Source: Ophiothrix spiculata
Lineage: Eukaryota; Echinodermata; Ophiuroidea; Amphilepidida; Ophiotrichidae
DNA: 30,939 nt
NCBI GenBank assembly: GCA_000969725.1
Contig: JXSR01S062035.1
Strand: one strand, 5' to 3'
Positions 1 to 13,200 of this stretch are shown here, one piece after another. A model generated the notes under the pieces. The model was not told where the DNA came from. It saw nothing but the letters and a program-made list of their open reading frames with translations, and ran no database searches. The translations under genes and the position numbers were made by a program. Within the stretch, counting starts at the first letter, position 1. Every line of letters begins with the position of its first letter.

Positions 1-1118
1 ATTCCTTGTCAAATTTCCTTTCTAGAAATGTATACTTTTTTATATTGTAACTTAATATTTTTAGACTTATAAGCCAAAAAAGAAAGTCAAAATAAAAGCC
101 TTAACAGGCCCCTTAACCCCCTTCTAGTTCTAGGGTCCTCAATTGTAGTTTTGACCACTATGTTAACCCTATAGGAATACCTTCCTTCTTGATTAAGGTT
201 ATTGTACCTTCAGAATTTTTCAGGGGCATATGTGCAGCACTTCACAACGGAAATGGTGGTTTATCCAGATCAGGGAAAGTTACAACAGATGCAGTTGTAA
301 ATGGGGACAAATTTGCGTGTGAAATAAAACGCACATGCTGCTTGTGCTTGCATTCCAGATTGACATGGTCAAACAAGCTAAAGATCTTGCTCCAGATATA
401 ATGTGGGGACCGGAGGTACAATAATTAATGCAGCTCCATACAAAATTACAATATAGCACCAAGTACCAATTACCACTTTTTAATTCCTTTAATTTAACAG
501 AAAGATAAGGCCCAAAAAATGTTGTTTGGTTGTCCTTGGTCGACTGCTGCTAATTCTGAACCTGGGAAAAAAAATACTGTACAAAAGAATACAAGAGCCA
601 ATTCTTTGAAATACCAGATTTTTAGGTCTCATTTTGAAATTTGGTGTTCTAAATATAGTAAAAAAGGTTTTTGACACTTCTAATCAGGTTTTAAACATGA
701 ACAAAGTGGTACAATAGGTAAACATATAAATTTACATATCTACAACTTAAATATACCTCGTACAGTGCCAAATGGGCAAATCTCCAAAAAAGATATTGAA
801 AAAGTTTTTTCCGCCTGCCCTCTCTACTTCAAAAAAAGTTGTTGAGGACAACCAAAATTTTTTTTTTGCCTAAACTGAAAAAAACCCTGAATAGTCCAGG
901 CTGGAATGGTCTTGTCATTGTTGAATCTTTTAATGATCAATTTGGACTGTTTGGTAATTTAAAATAATCTTGAAAACAACTTAGTGGAGAAAAAGGTACA
1001 AACACCATTGCAGTGTCTCCTTAAAGCTTTTTATTGGACGACTCAGTAAAATTGCCAAAGTTTTAACATGTTTTCTTGCCCTATGATTTTTAATTAAGCA
1101 CATCTGACTTTTTTATAG
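1..1118. other. Upstream/intronic sequence without a convincing exon
   Basis: AT-rich sequence with poly-A and poly-T runs. The family-conserved N-domain segments that should precede exon a are not found here, so this is probably part of a long intron. One 57-nt candidate at 359-415 was considered and rejected. Confidence 0.5.
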
Positions 1119-1239
1119 GCGGACTGATGTGAAGGGTGATAAATCTATGTACTCACTGACATGGACAGTAACTTTCCCTTATGACAACGATACATGCTAC
1201 TTTGCACACTGCTATCCATACACCTACACAGACCTACAG
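1119..1239 (+). CDS. AGBL2: AGBL2 exon a: end of CCP N-domain
   Basis: The exon begins after TTTTTTATAG and ends before GTTAGT. It contributes the last base of a split codon and then 40 codons (residues 1-40). It encodes [12 protein letters not shown] and [13 protein letters not shown], a hallmark of the CCP N-domain strand that packs against the catalytic domain in all family members. The preceding exon must end with two bases of a codon and should encode the usual stretch ending in KYYKN; no such exon is visible upstream in this window. Confidence 0.9.
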
Positions 1240-4200
1240 GTTAGTCTATATTGATCTTGGATAATTTAACTTCATATTTCAGAACCAAAAAATTACAGCA
1301 TTTTTCACTTTATGGAGTGTCACAATCAGCTGTATGAGACAAGCTTAGGTTTTGCAATCAAGTGTGACATCAGCAAAAGTACATGGTTTAGAATTAAGTG
1401 CAAAGTATATTATATCAAAAAAAGGTTACCTTTGGGTTTACTGTCACAAAAATTAATGTATAGGAAAGTTTTATGTTTTTCTGCAATTTATATTGAAGTG
1501 ATTTGCTCTTCTGAATCAATTATTACATGTTATATCATTATTACAGTGATTTGAGCCATGCAATCATTTGTACTATTGCACGGCTTGAAACAAACCTGTG
1601 TGATATCATGATTGATATAAAACAAATATTGAATGCCTATGCACAAGCAATAGTACTCCGAGTGAAATGGATCAGTCCAAATTTGACCAAATGATATATT
1701 TTGTATTATATCATGGTTACAGTGATTTGAGCCTTGCAATAGTTTGTACTATTGCACGGCATGAAACAAACCTGTGTGATATCATGATATAAAACAAACA
1801 TTTAATGCCTATGCACGTGCAATAGTACGCCAAATGAAATGGATCAGTCCAAATTTGACCGAATGATATATTTTGTACTATTGCACTCTCCGGCATTCAA
1901 TATTTGTATATTGTCAGCCATATATTAAACTAAATTTGCTCCCAGAGGTATACTATAGGCAGTCACATGCATTATCAATTACAGATTACATAAACCTAAT
2001 CAATGGAAGCCTGCTTTGCGCTTGCTTTTTGAATTATAGGCAATAGAAAATGGTAAAACAGGGTTCATTTGAAGATTAAATGATAAAAGATATTTCATAT
2101 TTTGTGATTTCCTAATCCTTTACATCTCTCTTTTACACAGCAATATCTGTTGAACCTATCCAATGATCCGGTCAGAAGTAAATTCTGTAAGCAGAGGATA
2201 CTATGCCGTTCACTAGCTGGCAATATGGTGTACATACTAACCATTACATCTCCAGCACAGACGCCGCAGGTTGCAAGGGTAAGCCTAGTTATTTTCAAAA
2301 TTTAAGGAGACCTTACCTGATTTGAGGAGACCTATTCTTGATTCGATGAAAATAAACCCTTGTTTATGGGCCTCAGCAACCAAAATTTTTTATTTTGACT
2401 TTTTTGCCACACACATAAATATAATTGAATTGTAAACACATGAATTGATCACACGGCCTGATGGTGCTCCTTGGATGAGGAGTGATACTGTAGCTATCAA
2501 AAACGTAAGTCCAAATGACCAGATTCATTTCATATTTTGCTATCTATTGGCTTATCAGTGTAAAAAGTTGATGCATTAAAACAGACAATAGTATCACAGT
2601 ATTATTGTGCAGGTATGCACATTGATATTTTATATTTGCCTAGGCTGGTCTTTATAGTTTTCAAGAAATGGTTGTCAAAATGGTTCACTTCTTTGAAGTT
2701 TCAATGTTTCTCACTAAAGTTGAGAGTGCTGCCCAGCAGTTAAGTAAATAAAATATTATGTACTGAGCGATTTAGATCAAGATTCACCTACCAAAACATA
2801 CCGATTATTTAATGTGTTTTTCTCAATTCCTTCTATTGTTTCTTAGGTGAAGCATGCCGTGGTAGTGACAGCCTGTGTGCATCCTGGTGAAACAAATGCT
2901 AGCTGGATGATGAAGGGATTCCTAAATTATTTAAATGATTTTTTTTCTCAATCTCTTCTATTGTTTTTCAGATGAAGCGTGCAGTGGTAGTGACAGCTCG
3001 TGTGCATCCAGGTGAAACCAATGCTAGCTGGATGATGAAGGGATTCCTAGATTATTTAACAAGCAACTCTCCTGATGCAAAGGTAACTTCCTTAATAAGA
3101 ATGTGCCCTCTCTTTCTTTGAGGTGGAAATTTCCCTGTGGGCACTCAGGTTTTCCTTCCATCTCATGGAAAGCACTGCTAGACACTGATAAGGCTATCCT
3201 CTCTATATATGTCATATTTAGTTATTTATTTATTAAAGGTGAGTGATTGGTGTATACATTTGTGCATTTTATCAATTGTGTGTGATTGTGTTTGAATAGG
3301 GTGTGATGGAGAGAATCAGTTGTAGAAACTGTACTGGTTGGTGCTTTTGGGTTAAGCAGTTTGGAACTTGGCAGTGTGTAGTTTTGACATATCTTTTCGT
3401 GCTGTAGAAGTTTTTATCTCCAAATTTATATCGTAGCCGGAGCTTACATAATAATAATAATAATTCACAGCATTTATAAAACACTTATACAACTGTTTCA
3501 AAGTGCTGCTGCCTATTATTACGCTGCCGTCAGGAAACCGTCACAAACATTTCACATTCGCCTAGGAGTTGATGGCCCCATCTGCACTTAGATTGTAATG
3601 TTTCCCATAACAGCTTTAATATTCAAAAATAGATGGCTCGGGCCTTGGAGCAAGGCTACATCACTTACTTTTGCAGTTTGAAACATTTAGCAGGTTTAAA
3701 TATATTGCAGGTTACCCTTCATGTAAAATCAGTTAATAAGCCTGTAGAGATGTATTTCGTGATTATGATTATTGCAAACATAGCTGGATCAAACTAAATA
3801 TTATGTACACATGTTACTTATGTAAAGTCAGTCTTACAGCGTAATCTTAAAGCGTTTAAAAGACAATTTGTTATGAAGTGTATTTCTTTTCACATCGTCG
3901 GTTACCTCACATACTAGAAGAGTATGTGATGTGACCAACGACACGTAACTTTTGCTAAACAAGTGGTTTTGTATGTTGAGTTTATGATGATGAATTTTAA
4001 GTGACCATTACATAGGAAAAAGATGTTCCGGTAGGTCTACTGTGAGAGCTAGTACTTGGCTTATGGCATCACTGTATTGTTGAGAATGATGATTGAATAT
4101 CTCATTTTGACAACCAAAATATGTTTGAGCCTACAGCATCTAAACTGTGCATTGATTCGTAATGATTCCCATCACTGTTATTCCACATCTCGGTGGTGGT

Positions 4201-7200
4201 GGTGGGAGGGGGGACATGCTGAAGAATGTGCTAAAATGTATTAAAGATGGTAATAAAAAAGAATTTAGAAATCAAAACTTGTCATATAAGCAATTAAGTT
4301 CAATTTTAGGTCGGAAAGTTACAGCGCATAATTTTACATTTGTATTGTCGGAAAGTTACAGCGTATAATCATACATTTGTATTAATGATAAAATCATTAC
4401 GAAGCAATCAACAAAACTTACGTATTATTTGATTGTTTGCCAAATAACACTTTTTATCTGTGATACAATTTTTATTATTCTTTTCTTTCTGCAGGTCTTA
4501 CGTGACCATTTTGTCTTCAAAATTGTGCCAATGCTGAACCCTGATGGGGTCATTGTAGGAAATTATCGGTGCTCCTTAGCCGGAAGGGATCTCAATCGCA
4601 ATTACAAAAGCGTCCTTAAGGATTCCTTCCCATCAGTCTCCCATACTAAGACCATGATAAAAAGGTGAGAAAATAAACTTGATTTTATCTTAAAATGTCA
4701 ACATTTTGATGGTGTAAGAGAAGATCATTTACCTGCTGATTATTTTATGTTTGAAACTGGCATCAGAATATTGTGTTCCAGTTGTGTTTTTGCATACTCT
4801 ATTCAAATTATGTATGTTTGAAATATTAATCAACTCCTCTCATGTCCTCAGCTGAAGCTGAGTTTTGATGTTTGGTTTACTTTTCTCGAGTCACAATGAT
4901 GATGTAAGCCAAATGTCTGAAAATGTGTCATTGAAAACGACTTGATTGCAATAAACAAAGCTTGGTGGGGTTCTCACATTATAATGTGGTATATGCATAC
5001 CTTTTGGTACTTTTTCATGAATTTTTGTTTAGAGATTAGTAGATTTTCATCATACAGCCAAAAAGTATCTTTGTTTACAGTTACAGGGTTTGTGTTCACT
5101 GGCAAGATTAAAATTGTGCACTTGTAAAAGAAATAATTCTTGGCCAATGTGAAGTTTTGTGATGGTAAATTTACAACCACCGGAAGAAAGCCATTTCACT
5201 GATGGACAATTCTACGTTGCTTTATGATGTGACAATCGATCCGATTCATTTGATATTCACACACAGTGATTCCACTGAGAATGAAAAGGTTGATTTGGGG
5301 GTATGGTAATATTGCATGTAGTATTTTTGTCATTGACATCAATTGCCTTTATTTGTTCATAGATTGTTGGAAGAGAGAGAAGTCATTGCATACTGCGATT
5401 TACACGGACACAGTCGTAAACAGAATGTGTTTATCTACGGGTGTGACAACAAGAAAAATCCAAGCAGACGTCTCAAAGAGAGGGTGTTCCCTGTTATCAT
5501 GGGCAGAAATGCCTCTGATAAGGTATGGATCTGAATGTGTAAATATAAAAGTGCTTTCATATGGCTGGGATCATACCAAGATTTGCAGAGGCTTGTAAAA
5601 CCAATGTGAAAAGACAAGATTTTTCATTAGATTTATTTGTGCTTTGTCGCCATGTGGTATTGTGCTTCAGGACACATAGGTGTCAGGGTTAGACCAGAGA
5701 TTTACCTATTTTTTCCTAGCTTTACCAATTTTGTTGTTGTTGTTATCATAAAAATCCTCACCTTTCCTCGGTCGCTGGGGCTAGGACATTGGTTTAATAG
5801 TGTATAACTCTATTATAAGTTTTTGGACAGATCACTAATCTAAAATGAATCACCACCGCAACTTCCAAAAAAGTCCTTTATGTACATATAATATGGCAAA
5901 ATCCATTAACTTGGGTCAGTGTTGCGTACACATGCTGTGTAATTTAAAGTAGTCAAAACCATGTTTCCGGCCAAATTTCCCCTTGAAATTTGGGTCAGGT
6001 GTGGGGTTTGTCAACATTACTCATGTAACATACAAAAATTGAAAATCAGTAGATTCATTTCAAAATGACAGTCAAAAAAGATGTAACGAAAATTTTCATA
6101 CCAAAAATATAAAAATACTACCTTTCCGATTAAATTTTTCAATAAAATTGACATATTACCTTTCCGATTAAATTTGTTAATAAAATCTGGCTCAGAGTAG
6201 CAGAATGTGAGCATGAATACATTGTTGCACAAAATGGATCCCAACCCCCAAGTCCTTAAAATTTATTACATACAGCACATATGAATGCAACAATGACCCA
6301 GGTCCGCCATCTTAATTGACCCCCTGCAAAGCATTGCAAGCACATTCATTGTTGAAAAATGATATTTTGTATGACAATTGGGTTCATTAACATACCCTAT
6401 GACCGAAATTGACATAACTAAAACATGAGACATACTATGGAGTTTTTTTGTATTTCTCAAAAACTACTGATTTGGACTTGGGTCACTGTTGCTTTCCAAT
6501 ATTCATATGCTTATGGTGCTGTGTAAGATATTTAGTCCCCATCGTTTGACCCATGAAATAGTATTAGCTTTGGAAATTTTGATGATAGGTTGCATGCAAA
6601 CAGTCTTATTTAGGCCAAAATGTTGTGATATGTTGATAATCTGTGATGCTGCACATCAAAAGGTACATCTTTTGTCCAAAGGTCAAATTGGGTTATTGGT
6701 ATCGATGGAGAGCCAGGTTATCCCTCAAAAAATATGGTACCAAATTTCATCTGAGATTTGGTTTAAACGTTAGAGCCAAAAACAATAACAACCAAGATCA
6801 GACTCTGAAAAACTTCCAAAATGTGAGTGATGTAATTCAGGATGTGTAATGAAGCCTAAACAATGCCAATGGATTATTGAAATTACAAGTGCAACTTAAG
6901 AAGTCCATAGGTGGTATTTTTGATGTCAGATTTCAACCAAATTTAGCAGCTGTAGATGTAGATTCTTGTAACTTGGATTTGAAGAATACCAGCACCCATG
7001 TGTATGCAAGGGTGTCCCTGTAACTAAGTTTCATTCAGGTTTTGTGTTGTGTTTTTTTTTTTTTTTTCAGTTCAACTATGACCACTGCAAGTTCAAAGTT
7101 CAAAAGAGTAAAGAGGGTACGGGTAGGGTAGTGATGTGGCAAATGGGCATCATGAATAGCTATACAATGGAGGTAAGATGTGAAAGTATCGGTAGGGTAG

Positions 7201-10200
7201 TAACGTGGCAGATGACTAACTCATTTGCCAGTCTTGTAAAGTAAACAAATTAAATACCGTATTCACTCGTCCAATTCAACTACCCATTTTCTGAATTAAG
7301 GTCACGTTACAGTTGAACGCTTTCAAAATAGAATGCCAAAAATTGTTAAAATAATTTAAATGAAGTGTCGGTCATAGAGTATGACTATTTGTCAAACTTT
7401 TGGAAATGGGGATTTTGTTAATTTAAGGAGATTGTCAGATGGAAAATAGTTGAATTAGACGAGTGAATAGGGCATGTTGCTTCAAACAAATGTGATTATT
7501 TGATTACCTAATTAATGGCCAGCCTGAGAACTTTTAAACCATTTTGTATGCAGTAAATATGAATTAATTCTGTATTAAAACATTGCATAGAAAGTCAGCC
7601 GAAGCAGGTAAGCGCAGTGGTACTTCCCTCGCTTTGCACCAGTGAGTCCTGGGTTCGATTGCAAGTCCTGGCGCTGCTCGCTTCTGCAAGTTTTACTTCG
7701 GGTACTTTGGTCTTCCTCCTCCATCTAAAACTGATTATAGAAAGTTTCATTAGATGCTTTCTTGGTTTATCCTTGGCGATTTAACCTAAAGAATTTTTTC
7801 ATTTTTCTTTCTGAGTTTGATAAAAAACATCAAGTACAGCAATTTGTAAAATTATAAAAGGGTGACAGGCCCATGAGCGGAACCTGATGATTCCTTGTGT
7901 TTAACATGCTAAAAGAAAATCCAGAAAATAATGTCTGTATATATACAACTGTTAAAACTTGACCATTAAAGGCGTTTTAACATGATGAAAATGAGCCTAA
8001 TCAGTCTAGACTCATTAATTAATAAACATAAACCTACGGCACCATAACGGTAAAATACCTTTTGATTCCGTGATATTCTAATGACATGCTACTCTGTCTA
8101 TTTAGTGAATACCATAGCATATTTTATACTTTACACATAGCAATTAGCTTACGTAAACAGAAGAAAAAAGAATTTTTTCATTTTTCTTTCTGAGTTTGAT
8201 AAAGAACATCAATTACAGCCATTTGCATGTCAATAAAAATGTTAACGATCAATGTACAGTATTTTGCCAGTGTGACTTTTTTATAAAGAGAAAATGTATT
8301 TTCTGCTAATTTTAGATTTGTTTACCTGCAATTTGACTGTCATATGAAAGACAAAGGCATTTGGATGCAATAACAGCCTAAAATGAATCATTGCTTGTTG
8401 CCATTTTAACTTGACATGCCATGTAAACAGTATGGATGGCGGCCATCTTGTACCATTTTACAGTTGTGCATGCAACACTTTGAGACTCTTCAAAATGGTA
8501 TCTTGTGAAAATTAGCATACCCAGCACAGAGGATGTCGCAATAGACATGTGTGCGTGAAATAAAATACAAAGATTGAGTGCGTCAGGTGATGATTTATGC
8601 AGTCTGCACAGCTATCTGGCCTGTTTCTAAACAAATCTGGAGGTAGTATTACTTTGCTCCACGAGCAACAATTCTCCTTTTCAATTTCTTTGTTCCAATT
8701 GGACTTGGTGAAATATATTAGAATTTTGTAAATCTGATCAAAGCTGCATTACAGAAATGATGAGCTAATACATCAGTAGAATTATTTTAGTTCTATCACA
8801 CGTCCAATTATGACCATTGCGTGAGTCTTATCATTGGAATAGTGTTCATTATTAACCAAATGCACACTCTTGGATGCAATATTTTCGAGGTTGTGCTGAT
8901 AAGTTGTTGTCATCATTGTTGTGTTCATAAGCTTGTACTAAAATTTCATACATTGGTGTTTTGTTGCAGGCAACATTTTGTGGATCAACTCTAGGAAGCA
9001 GGAAGAAGACTCACTTTACAACCAAAGACTTTGAGGCGATGGGAATTTACTTCTGTGATTCCTTACTGGATTATTGTGATCCGAATGAAACTAAGGTAGG
9101 CTTCGATAGATATTCTATCCTATAAATACATGAGTTATGAATTTTGCTTATTTTGTCAATGATTTTTGCATTCCCAACTGAAAACGTTTGCAATAATGCC
9201 ATCTTATATGATCTGACTAATTTTCATGATCAATTTTTCTGGACATATTGTCATGTGAGTGCAAGAATGTTGTATCTGCAATGGCTGCCCTAAGTTGTTT
9301 TTATTTTGCACCTTATCACTTTATGTCAGTGGCTCTTTAACTGGTGATGCCTTCATCTGAAGAGCCATTTAAAGAGCAACCCACCCAAGACTGGAGATTA
9401 TAGAGTATGCCATTCAAATTTATGAAAAATGGCAGCTATTGCTGATACAACTTTCTTGCACTCACATGTCGATATGACATATAAAAAAATATCAATTGCC
9501 AAGTAGGCATATGGGTTCATGCTGACACAACTAAACTTGATAGAATTCTTGTGTTTTACAAAGGCACTAAATTTTGAATAAATTTACTCAACTCGCCAAA
9601 ATTATTGAAGTATGTGATTTTTTAGTGCTTATGCAGTTCCAAACCAATTTGACCAGCATAAAACTGCATTAGCACCCTCATCACATAACGAAAACAAAGG
9701 GTAAATTTTACGCATGATGGAACTAGTTGCAAACTGCATGTGAGCTAACATCAGCCAGAAACGTGCCATTTATGAAAATGAAGAACAGAATTCATCAACA
9801 AGCAAAGCAATACATGTATTTCTTTTTTATGTATATTTTTCTAACGTAAGTACTAACAACTAATCTAACTAATGTCTATGTCTCCTCTTTTCTATTTATT
9901 GTAACAATAACTATGGAATGGTAATTATAAATATGTTTGAGTTGGATGTATTGAATAGTTGCATGTTGCTTTAGTGACTTTGTTATGCATGCTATGATAG
10001 AAAATCAGGCTTTTTTTAAATGTGGCGCATTCAAGAATGCCACATGGCACTTTCTGGTCACACACCACTAAGTTCCTTAATACATTTTTTACATACAAAC
10101 TTTAGATTATGTGATATTTAGCCCAAAATTTTACATTCCAAATGTTTCAGTGCATTGAAACCATTAATTTTATCAAATAAAAACCAGTTATCTATTAATT

Positions 10201-13200
10201 AAGAAGCATTTCATGGAGGGTTGAGTTGCTTTAATTTTCGTTCCACAATCGTAAAGATTTGCCACAGTTAATAATAATACTTATTCAAATCACTTGCAAT
10301 TTACAAATATTTGAAACAATATACAAATATCTGTTATTAAACAAAAGGTTATAACTTGATTCACATGCATTTTAACAAAGTAAATTACAATAACAATATG
10401 CAAGCAATTTAGGATAAATGAATGGGTTTAGTGAAACCCAAAACACCGAAGTGCTCACTTATCCTGTAAATAAGTTCTGGATGACCAGTAATTTTAGATC
10501 ATTTTTGCAATCCTAAATTCAGAGACATCCAACCAAATATCTGCACGTGATAGGGAAAAATATAATATTTGCATCAATATTTAAAGATGCATCAAAAGTA
10601 ACAATATAGACCAAAAAGAAACCATTCAAGCTGCATTTTGCAATTTCTGAGATGCTTCAAGTCAACCAGTATGTCATGTAATGGTGTCATCTGCTATCAG
10701 AGAGTAGTTGGGGCACCTATTAGTGACATGGACTCTAAAATCCCTATGTGAAGACAAAAAAAATAAAAGGAAATTGTAAGACCTTACCTTTAATATGATA
10801 ATAACACTTGAGCCAAAATAATTGGGGGATCCCTGTAGAAGGTAATGAAATACACTTGACAGCAAATAGGACAATTTACTATGTGAAAGGCATCCAAAAT
10901 GTCAAACTGGTTTAAGCTGCTAAATATATCATTGCATCCTTGGATGATGTCATGTTGACTAAAGGTCTTTATCCAGCCTCAAAATAATCACACTATCTTA
11001 TTTGTCCTATGCATGCATTCTCATGATTGTTTGTAGATACCGTCATTTGTGTACTATTAATGGAAATTTGAGTATTTCTCCACATATGCAATAACCACTG
11101 TAGTACTTTTTTTGGTATCATTCAGAGAATGCTTAGTGCTCAAGATTAAAGAAATATTTATTTTGTAAGCATGTTTTGTTTGAAGGCATAGCTTAGATAT
11201 TGAATGCATTGGATTGACATTTGCATGGTTCACATGATGCACAAAAACAGTTCGATATCCAATAGTTCTTGATTTTATGATTGTCTTGTCTTTATGATTG
11301 TCTTGGAATATGTATCTGTTCAGCATAAAGCTGGTTTCAGAGTTCCTGTCGTGGTGGTCGTACGATCAGCGTGTTTTCAAATATCTGAAGTGCGCAAACT
11401 CAACCTTGTTGCATCTGGAAAATTTGGCGACAAGCCGATATATCGATTATCCTATCGTGATGGTCGCATGACACAATATTTTGAGTTGGAATATATTCAA
11501 AGTGCATTGTGGCAAAATTGCAAATGTGTCTTGCTACATTACGACAACTCAAAATTGCAAATGCTTGGTCGTCTGCCACAACTACAAGCTTGGTGGTCTG
11601 CTGCAACGACAGCTACTCCGAAACCACCTTTAGTATTCAGTAGAAATTTTGATTATTGTGATCAACAGTAGATAAATGAAGTCACTTATTTCCTAAGCTC
11701 CGTGATTCAATCTGTTGCAACAAACGTTCATTTCTGTCTTCTGCTGTGTCTTCCAAAGTTGAATGTATTACAGATGTAAGCTAGTCAGGGTTTTACTGTT
11801 GTGTTACTATTATAGATGCAATATCGATATAAGCTCTGCCCCTTTCACATAATGTGATTTGTGTTAGGACATGAAAACACCAAATAGGTCAATGATCACA
11901 AGGATGGAAATGTTATATATTTTTGTAATTGATGACTTGATGTTGATTTGATAGGGCAAGGTCAACATTAAGTTTGCCCTTTTCTTACACAGTAAATTTG
12001 TGCTATGTGTCATACTGCAAAAACAAAGACATGTTATCAGTATAGTACTTGAGTTGTCTTCCTAGTGGTACATTGTTTTAATCACCTTGAACTGGTAGGG
12101 TAGAGTAGAGAGAGGTTCAATCATTTGGGTTTTCACACAATCCAAATCAAAATTCAAATGCATATGAAAAGTATTTGTCAAACCTTTAAAAACCAATCTT
12201 GTAGTTATTTATGATACACCAGTGATTGTCGATGGTTCTGTCAGATATAATTGATAATAATAATATAAAAAAATAATAATAATACATAGCATTTATATAG
12301 GGCTCTACAAAGAACACAGCGCTTTACACACAAAACAAAAAATAATACATATAAAAGAAAACGGAAAAATCAGTTCACCTGAAACCAAAATGTCTTGAGC
12401 TGCTGTTTGATATAGTAGAATAGCCCAGCTATCAACAAAAAAGGGGACTTTCTAGTTTAATTCTGAAGTAATTCGCATTTAGTACATAGACCAAATTTAA
12501 TTCAGAATTTGCCTCAGTCTGGTTGATCTAATTTACCTAATTTGCACTTTTACACACCTTTTTTTTCTTTTTTAATAGGTTGTAAATATATTGATCATAG
12601 TAGCATCAGATTAACATGTTTTCATTAAAAAAAATTGAATAGATAGGTTTTGCATCAGGTGATAATCAACCTTGCCTCGGCTATTAAAAGAATCTGGAAT
12701 TTCATAGAAGAATAATGGATAAACCCTCTTCTGTCTATCTTTCTGCATTTGAGTCAGGGTTTTACAGGATCTTGTGCCATCGTATAATTGGGATACTTAT
12801 ATCTATTTTTGTTTCATGCAAATTAAGTAATGCGTAAGCAATTTGTGTAGGAAAGACATGGTCTGGTTAGATTAGGGATTTTATGTGTTGTAGAAAAATT
12901 TGTTATATTTCTTTTTTATGTGTTTTTAATATATTTTCAAATGCTCATTGTTGTATGCCCCATTGTGCAAAGCTTATTGGCCTGTATTCCAGAAAAGTGT
13001 TTAGCTAAACCACGGTTTTAACTGAACACCAAGGCCTGTATTCCAGAAAGGTGTTTAACTAAACAACGGTTTAACTGAACATCAACCATCCAGGAATGAT
13101 ACGCACCATTGCAGCTTTCAAGTGGAACAGTTCAATGAGCCTGGCTGTTGAGGAGAATTAAAACCATGATTTAGCTAAACTCCTTTCTGGAATACAGGCC

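Larger units (their letters stand above)
7473..8969. other. Rest of the exon f-g intron
   Basis: Apart from the SINE and the 60-bp direct repeat, this is AT-rich intron sequence with stops in all frames. I see no exon. Confidence 0.5.

Noticed and set aside
359..415. 57-nt open segment (IDMVKQAKDLAPDIMWGPE) with CCAG acceptor and GTACAA donor
   Set aside because: It does not match the CCP N-domain part that should precede exon a, and its phase (0 out) does not fit exon a, which needs two preceding bases.
2440..2510. Possible exon ending at a GTAAGT donor (2506)
   Set aside because: No suitable acceptor in frame before it, no family counterpart, and exons b and c join in phase without it.
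11294..11671. 125-codon open frame as a separate gene
   Set aside because: It coincides with a TA-flanked MITE with terminal inverted repeats and shows no recognisable domain.
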